This document shows positions 61,873-64,000 of a stretch of 64,000 nt of DNA, piece by piece. The stretch comes from UBA6059 sp965227155. GTDB lineage: Bacteria; Bacteroidota; Bacteroidia; Cytophagales; Cyclobacteriaceae. The notes under the pieces were generated by a model, which did no database searches, was not told the origin of the DNA, and saw only the letters and a list, made by a program, of their open reading frames with translations. The translations under genes were made by a program, and so were the position numbers. The stretch lies in assembly GCA_965227155.1 (NCBI GenBank), contig OZ245731.1, positions 4,588,001 through 4,652,000 of the forward strand, read 5' to 3'. How positions within the stretch are numbered: the stretch's first letter is position 1; the number at the start of each line of letters is the position of its first letter.

Positions 61873-62640
61873 ATGAATTTACCCTCAAAATTTGATTTAA
61901 CGGGCAAAGTTGCCATTGTAACAGGAGCTAGTAAAGGCATTGGTGAAGCTATAGCGCATGCCTTTGCGCAGGCAGGTGCCAAGGTAGTAGTTTCCAGTAG
62001 AAAGCAGGAAGCGGTAGATGCTGTAGCAGATGCCATAAAAGCCGATGGCGGTGATGCTATAGCTGTTGCGGCCAATAGCGGAAATCTTGAAGACTTACAT
62101 AAGCTGGTCGATCAAACAGTAGAAAAATATGGCGGAGTTCATATTGTTGCCAATAATGCTGCAGCCAACCCGGTTTTTGGCCCGGTCATCCAGACCAATG
62201 AAGATGCCTTTGATAAAATCATGAATGTGAATGTAAAGGGGCCTTTTGAATTGGGCAAGATGGCTTTTCCCCATATGAAAAAGGCAGGCTATGGATCTAT
62301 CATCAACATTAGCTCTATTGGTGGATTGAAACCGGAGCCATTTTTAGGCATTTACAGTGTCAGTAAGGCAGCTCTTGTTTCGCTCACTAAAGTAATGGCC
62401 AAGGAATGGGGCGCTGTTGGCATACGAGCCAATGTAATTTGCCCTGGCTTAATCAAAACAAAGTTTAGCGAAGCACTGTGGAGCAATGAAGCTATAGTCA
62501 ATAAAATGCTTAAAGAACAGCCTATCTCCCGGATTGGTGAGTCTGAAGAAATTGCCAACCTGGCATTATTCCTTGCATCTGAAGCATCCTCCTACTCTAC
62601 CGGAGGTGTATTTACTGCTGATGGAGGTTACACTATTTAA
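61873..62640 (+). CDS. SDR family oxidoreductase
   Basis: 255 residues, classical SDR. Residues 17-24 carry TGASKGIG, NNAA at about 94-97, Ser147/148 (NISSIGG), Tyr161 and Lys165 (YSVSK), and the C-terminal sequence FTADGGYTI, usual for this family. Likely a 3-hydroxyacyl-CoA or alcohol dehydrogenase acting with the acyl-CoA dehydrogenase next to it, as in the ACAD10/11-like catabolic operons. First gene of an operon with 11 bp to the next gene, controlled by the palindrome at 61813-61826. Confidence 0.93.
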   Translation: MNLPSKFDLTGKVAIVTGASKGIGEAIAHAFAQAGAKVVVSSRKQEAVDAVADAIKADGGDAIAVAANSGNLEDLHKLVDQTVEKYGGVHIVANNAAANPVFGPVIQTNEDAFDKIMNVNVKGPFELGKMAFPHMKKAGYGSIINISSIGGLKPEPFLGIYSVSKAALVSLTKVMAKEWGAVGIRANVICPGLIKTKFSEALWSNEAIVNKMLKEQPISRIGESEEIANLALFLASEASSYSTGGVFTADGGYTI

Positions 62641-62651
62641 AATCCAAGATC

Positions 62652-63872
62652 ATGATTGAAATATTTGCTACTGATAAATTAAGAGCCTTATACCCTAAGG
62701 TGAAGGATTTCATTCACCAGAGACTCATTCCTTTAGAACCGGAGATAATACCCCTACCTTTCAAAGAGGCTGAAGCCGGAATACTCAGGAAGCTCAGGGA
62801 AGAAGTAAAAGCTGCAGGTTTATTTGCACCTCATCTGGACGAATCGCACGGCGGCTTGGGGCTTAGCCTTGTGGAGTTCGCGCAGCTCAGTGAGGTCATG
62901 GCCAATTCTCCTTTCGGGCATTATGTATTTAACTGCCAGGCTCCTGATATTGGCAACATGGAGCTTATGGAGAAATATGCCTCTCCTGCTTTAAAAGCAA
63001 AATACCTTGAACCCCTAATGAAAGGTGAGATCAGGTCCTGCTTTAGCATGACTGAACCTGAATTTGCCGGGTCTAACCCGGTAATGATGGCTACCACTGC
63101 CAAAAAGGATGGCGATGATTACATCATTAACGGTCATAAATGGTTTACCTCTAGTGCGGATGGGTCAGCATTTGCGGTGGTCATGGCTATGACCGACCCT
63201 GACCATGAAAATCCTTACGCACGCGCTAGTATGATCATCGTTCCTACTGACCATCCTGATTTTGAATTGGTAAGAAATATCCCCATCATGGGAGAGGCTG
63301 GTGAAGGTTACAGTAGCCATGCCGAAGTGAGGTATCACGATTGCAGAGTGCCACAGGAAAACCTGATCGGTATGGAGGGAACCGGATTTTTGTTGGCACA
63401 GGAAAGACTGGGCCCCGGAAGAATTCACCATTGCATGCGCTGGATAGGTATCTGCGAAAGGGCATTTGATTTGATGTGCAATAGAGCAGTTTCAAGGGAG
63501 GTCAAACCCGGTAAAAAACTGGGTCAAATGCAAACCATCCAAAACTGGATTGCCGAAAGCAGGGCTGAAATCAACGCTGCCAGGTTTATGGTGCTGCATG
63601 CCGCGCACAAAATGGATAAGGAAGGCAATAAAGCTGCCCGATTTGATATCAGCACGATCAAATTCTATGTTGCCAACATCATGCAGCAAGTACTGGACAG
63701 AGCCATCCAAACGCATGGTGCCCTGGGGGTAACGGACGATACAGTATTGAGCTATTATTTCAGACACGAGCGAGGTGCCAGGATATACGATGGGCCTGAT
63801 GAGGTGCATAAATCATCACTTGCCAGGAAAATACTGAAGCAATACGGACTGGAAGTAAATCGAGGATCATGA
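62652..63872 (+). CDS. Acyl-CoA dehydrogenase (ACAD10/11-like)
   Basis: 406 residues, standard length. ESHGGLGLSLVEFAQLSEV, SCFSMTEPEFAGSNPVMMA (FAD loop), HKWFTSSADGSAFAVVM, YHDCRVPQENLIG, GRIHHCMRWIG and RDA-like YYFRHERGARIYDGPDEVHKSSLARKIL (catalytic region: RGARIYDGPDEVHK). The GRIHHCMR stretch and the context with a phosphotransferase gene place it near ACAD10/ACAD11. Its stop overlaps the next start by 4 bp (ATGA). Confidence 0.95.
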   Translation: MIEIFATDKLRALYPKVKDFIHQRLIPLEPEIIPLPFKEAEAGILRKLREEVKAAGLFAPHLDESHGGLGLSLVEFAQLSEVMANSPFGHYVFNCQAPDIGNMELMEKYASPALKAKYLEPLMKGEIRSCFSMTEPEFAGSNPVMMATTAKKDGDDYIINGHKWFTSSADGSAFAVVMAMTDPDHENPYARASMIIVPTDHPDFELVRNIPIMGEAGEGYSSHAEVRYHDCRVPQENLIGMEGTGFLLAQERLGPGRIHHCMRWIGICERAFDLMCNRAVSREVKPGKKLGQMQTIQNWIAESRAEINAARFMVLHAAHKMDKEGNKAARFDISTIKFYVANIMQQVLDRAIQTHGALGVTDDTVLSYYFRHERGARIYDGPDEVHKSSLARKILKQYGLEVNRGS

Positions 63873-64000
63873 GCAAAGAATCGTTGGATAAGGCTACCAT
63901 CATAAGAGCTGGTGAAGAGCTGGATAATGCCTCATTAGAAGCTTACCTGAAAGATAAACTACCGGGTTTTAGCACACAGCTGGAAGTACATCAGTTTCCA
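63869..64000 (+). CDS. Phosphotransferase family protein (5' end only, runs off the window)
   Basis: 44 codons before the edge: MSKESLDKATIIRAGEELDN, then a helix and LPGFSTQLEVHQFP. This matches the start of APH-like kinases that pair with ACAD10/11-type dehydrogenases, where the region leads to a P-loop-like Gly-rich sequence not yet reached. In ACAD10/11 the kinase domain phosphorylates 4-hydroxyacyl-CoA for later oxidation; whether this applies here is inference. Start chosen by the ATGA overlap. Confidence 0.75.
   Translation, partial: MSKESLDKATIIRAGEELDNASLEAYLKDKLPGFSTQLEVHQFP

Noticed and set aside
1..64000. tRNA, rRNA or classical riboswitch genes
   Set aside because: I saw no cloverleaf with CCA-type acceptor or rRNA motif when reading the gaps; a covariance-model search would be decisive.

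Overview
The window looks like a chromosome segment of a Bacteroidota bacterium, probably from the Cytophagales/Cyclobacteriaceae side of the phylum. The evidence is a UpxY-type NusG paralogue heading a polysaccharide locus, a GYGY-tailed Wzc-like tyrosine kinase, a LytS/LytTR two-component pair, a type IX secretion-like C-terminal domain, 23S rRNA intervening-sequence-type four-helix proteins, and promoters matching the Bacteroidota pattern TTG-N19-TAnnTTTG. This taxonomy is inferred from gene content; no rRNA or tRNA gene is visible.

Region 1 (about 1-44,700, almost entirely minus strand) is one very large surface-polysaccharide locus, read from right to left. It opens with regulators (UpxY antiterminator, a four-helix-bundle protein, a winged-helix protein with a degenerate nucleotidyltransferase-like tail). 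Next come Wza-like export lipoprotein and Wzc-like tyrosine autokinase, an AbiEii/DUF6922 toxin-antitoxin-like pair, the GDP-fucose genes gmd and fcl bracketed by direct repeats, a DUF4160/DUF2442 pair, and an ABC exporter (Wzm/Wzt, plus a truncated relic of a second permease). The remainder is a long AT-rich run of glycosyltransferases (GT2, GT4, GT8-like, CgeB-like, GT-C-like), methyltransferases, two AsnB-type amidotransferases, an acyltransferase 3 and an HTTM-like membrane protein. Many genes overlap by 4 bp or abut, so they are likely co-transcribed and translationally coupled. No Wzx, Wzy or initiating phosphoglycosyltransferase is visible.

The left end (1-5,200) and the gaps around the export genes are rich in short palindromic and dispersed repeats. 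An IS4-family element (1454-2970) sits inside one 20-bp palindrome with a clean 10-bp target duplication. Another 33-bp palindrome lies in frame inside a coding gene at 4131-4163.

Region 2 (about 44,800-60,700) is housekeeping or core: a small coiled-coil membrane protein, SMC, a LytTR regulator with its histidine kinase, a long-form acyl-CoA dehydrogenase, a conserved 473-aa protein of unknown function, a neurotransmitter:sodium symporter, a voltage-gated-type K+ channel ending in a zinc ribbon, a secreted protein with a sorting-like tail, a MacB/FtsX-type ABC permease and a secreted protein of the kind often labelled 'asparagine synthetase B'.

Region 3 (60,800-64,000) has an aldose-1-epimerase-family gene divergent from an SDR - acyl-CoA dehydrogenase - phosphotransferase operon that runs off the right edge. 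The same TATGCATGCATA-centred palindrome stands before this operon and, twice, before the acyl-CoA dehydrogenase at 51449. This suggests a shared acyl-CoA/fatty-acid regulon whose regulator is outside the window.
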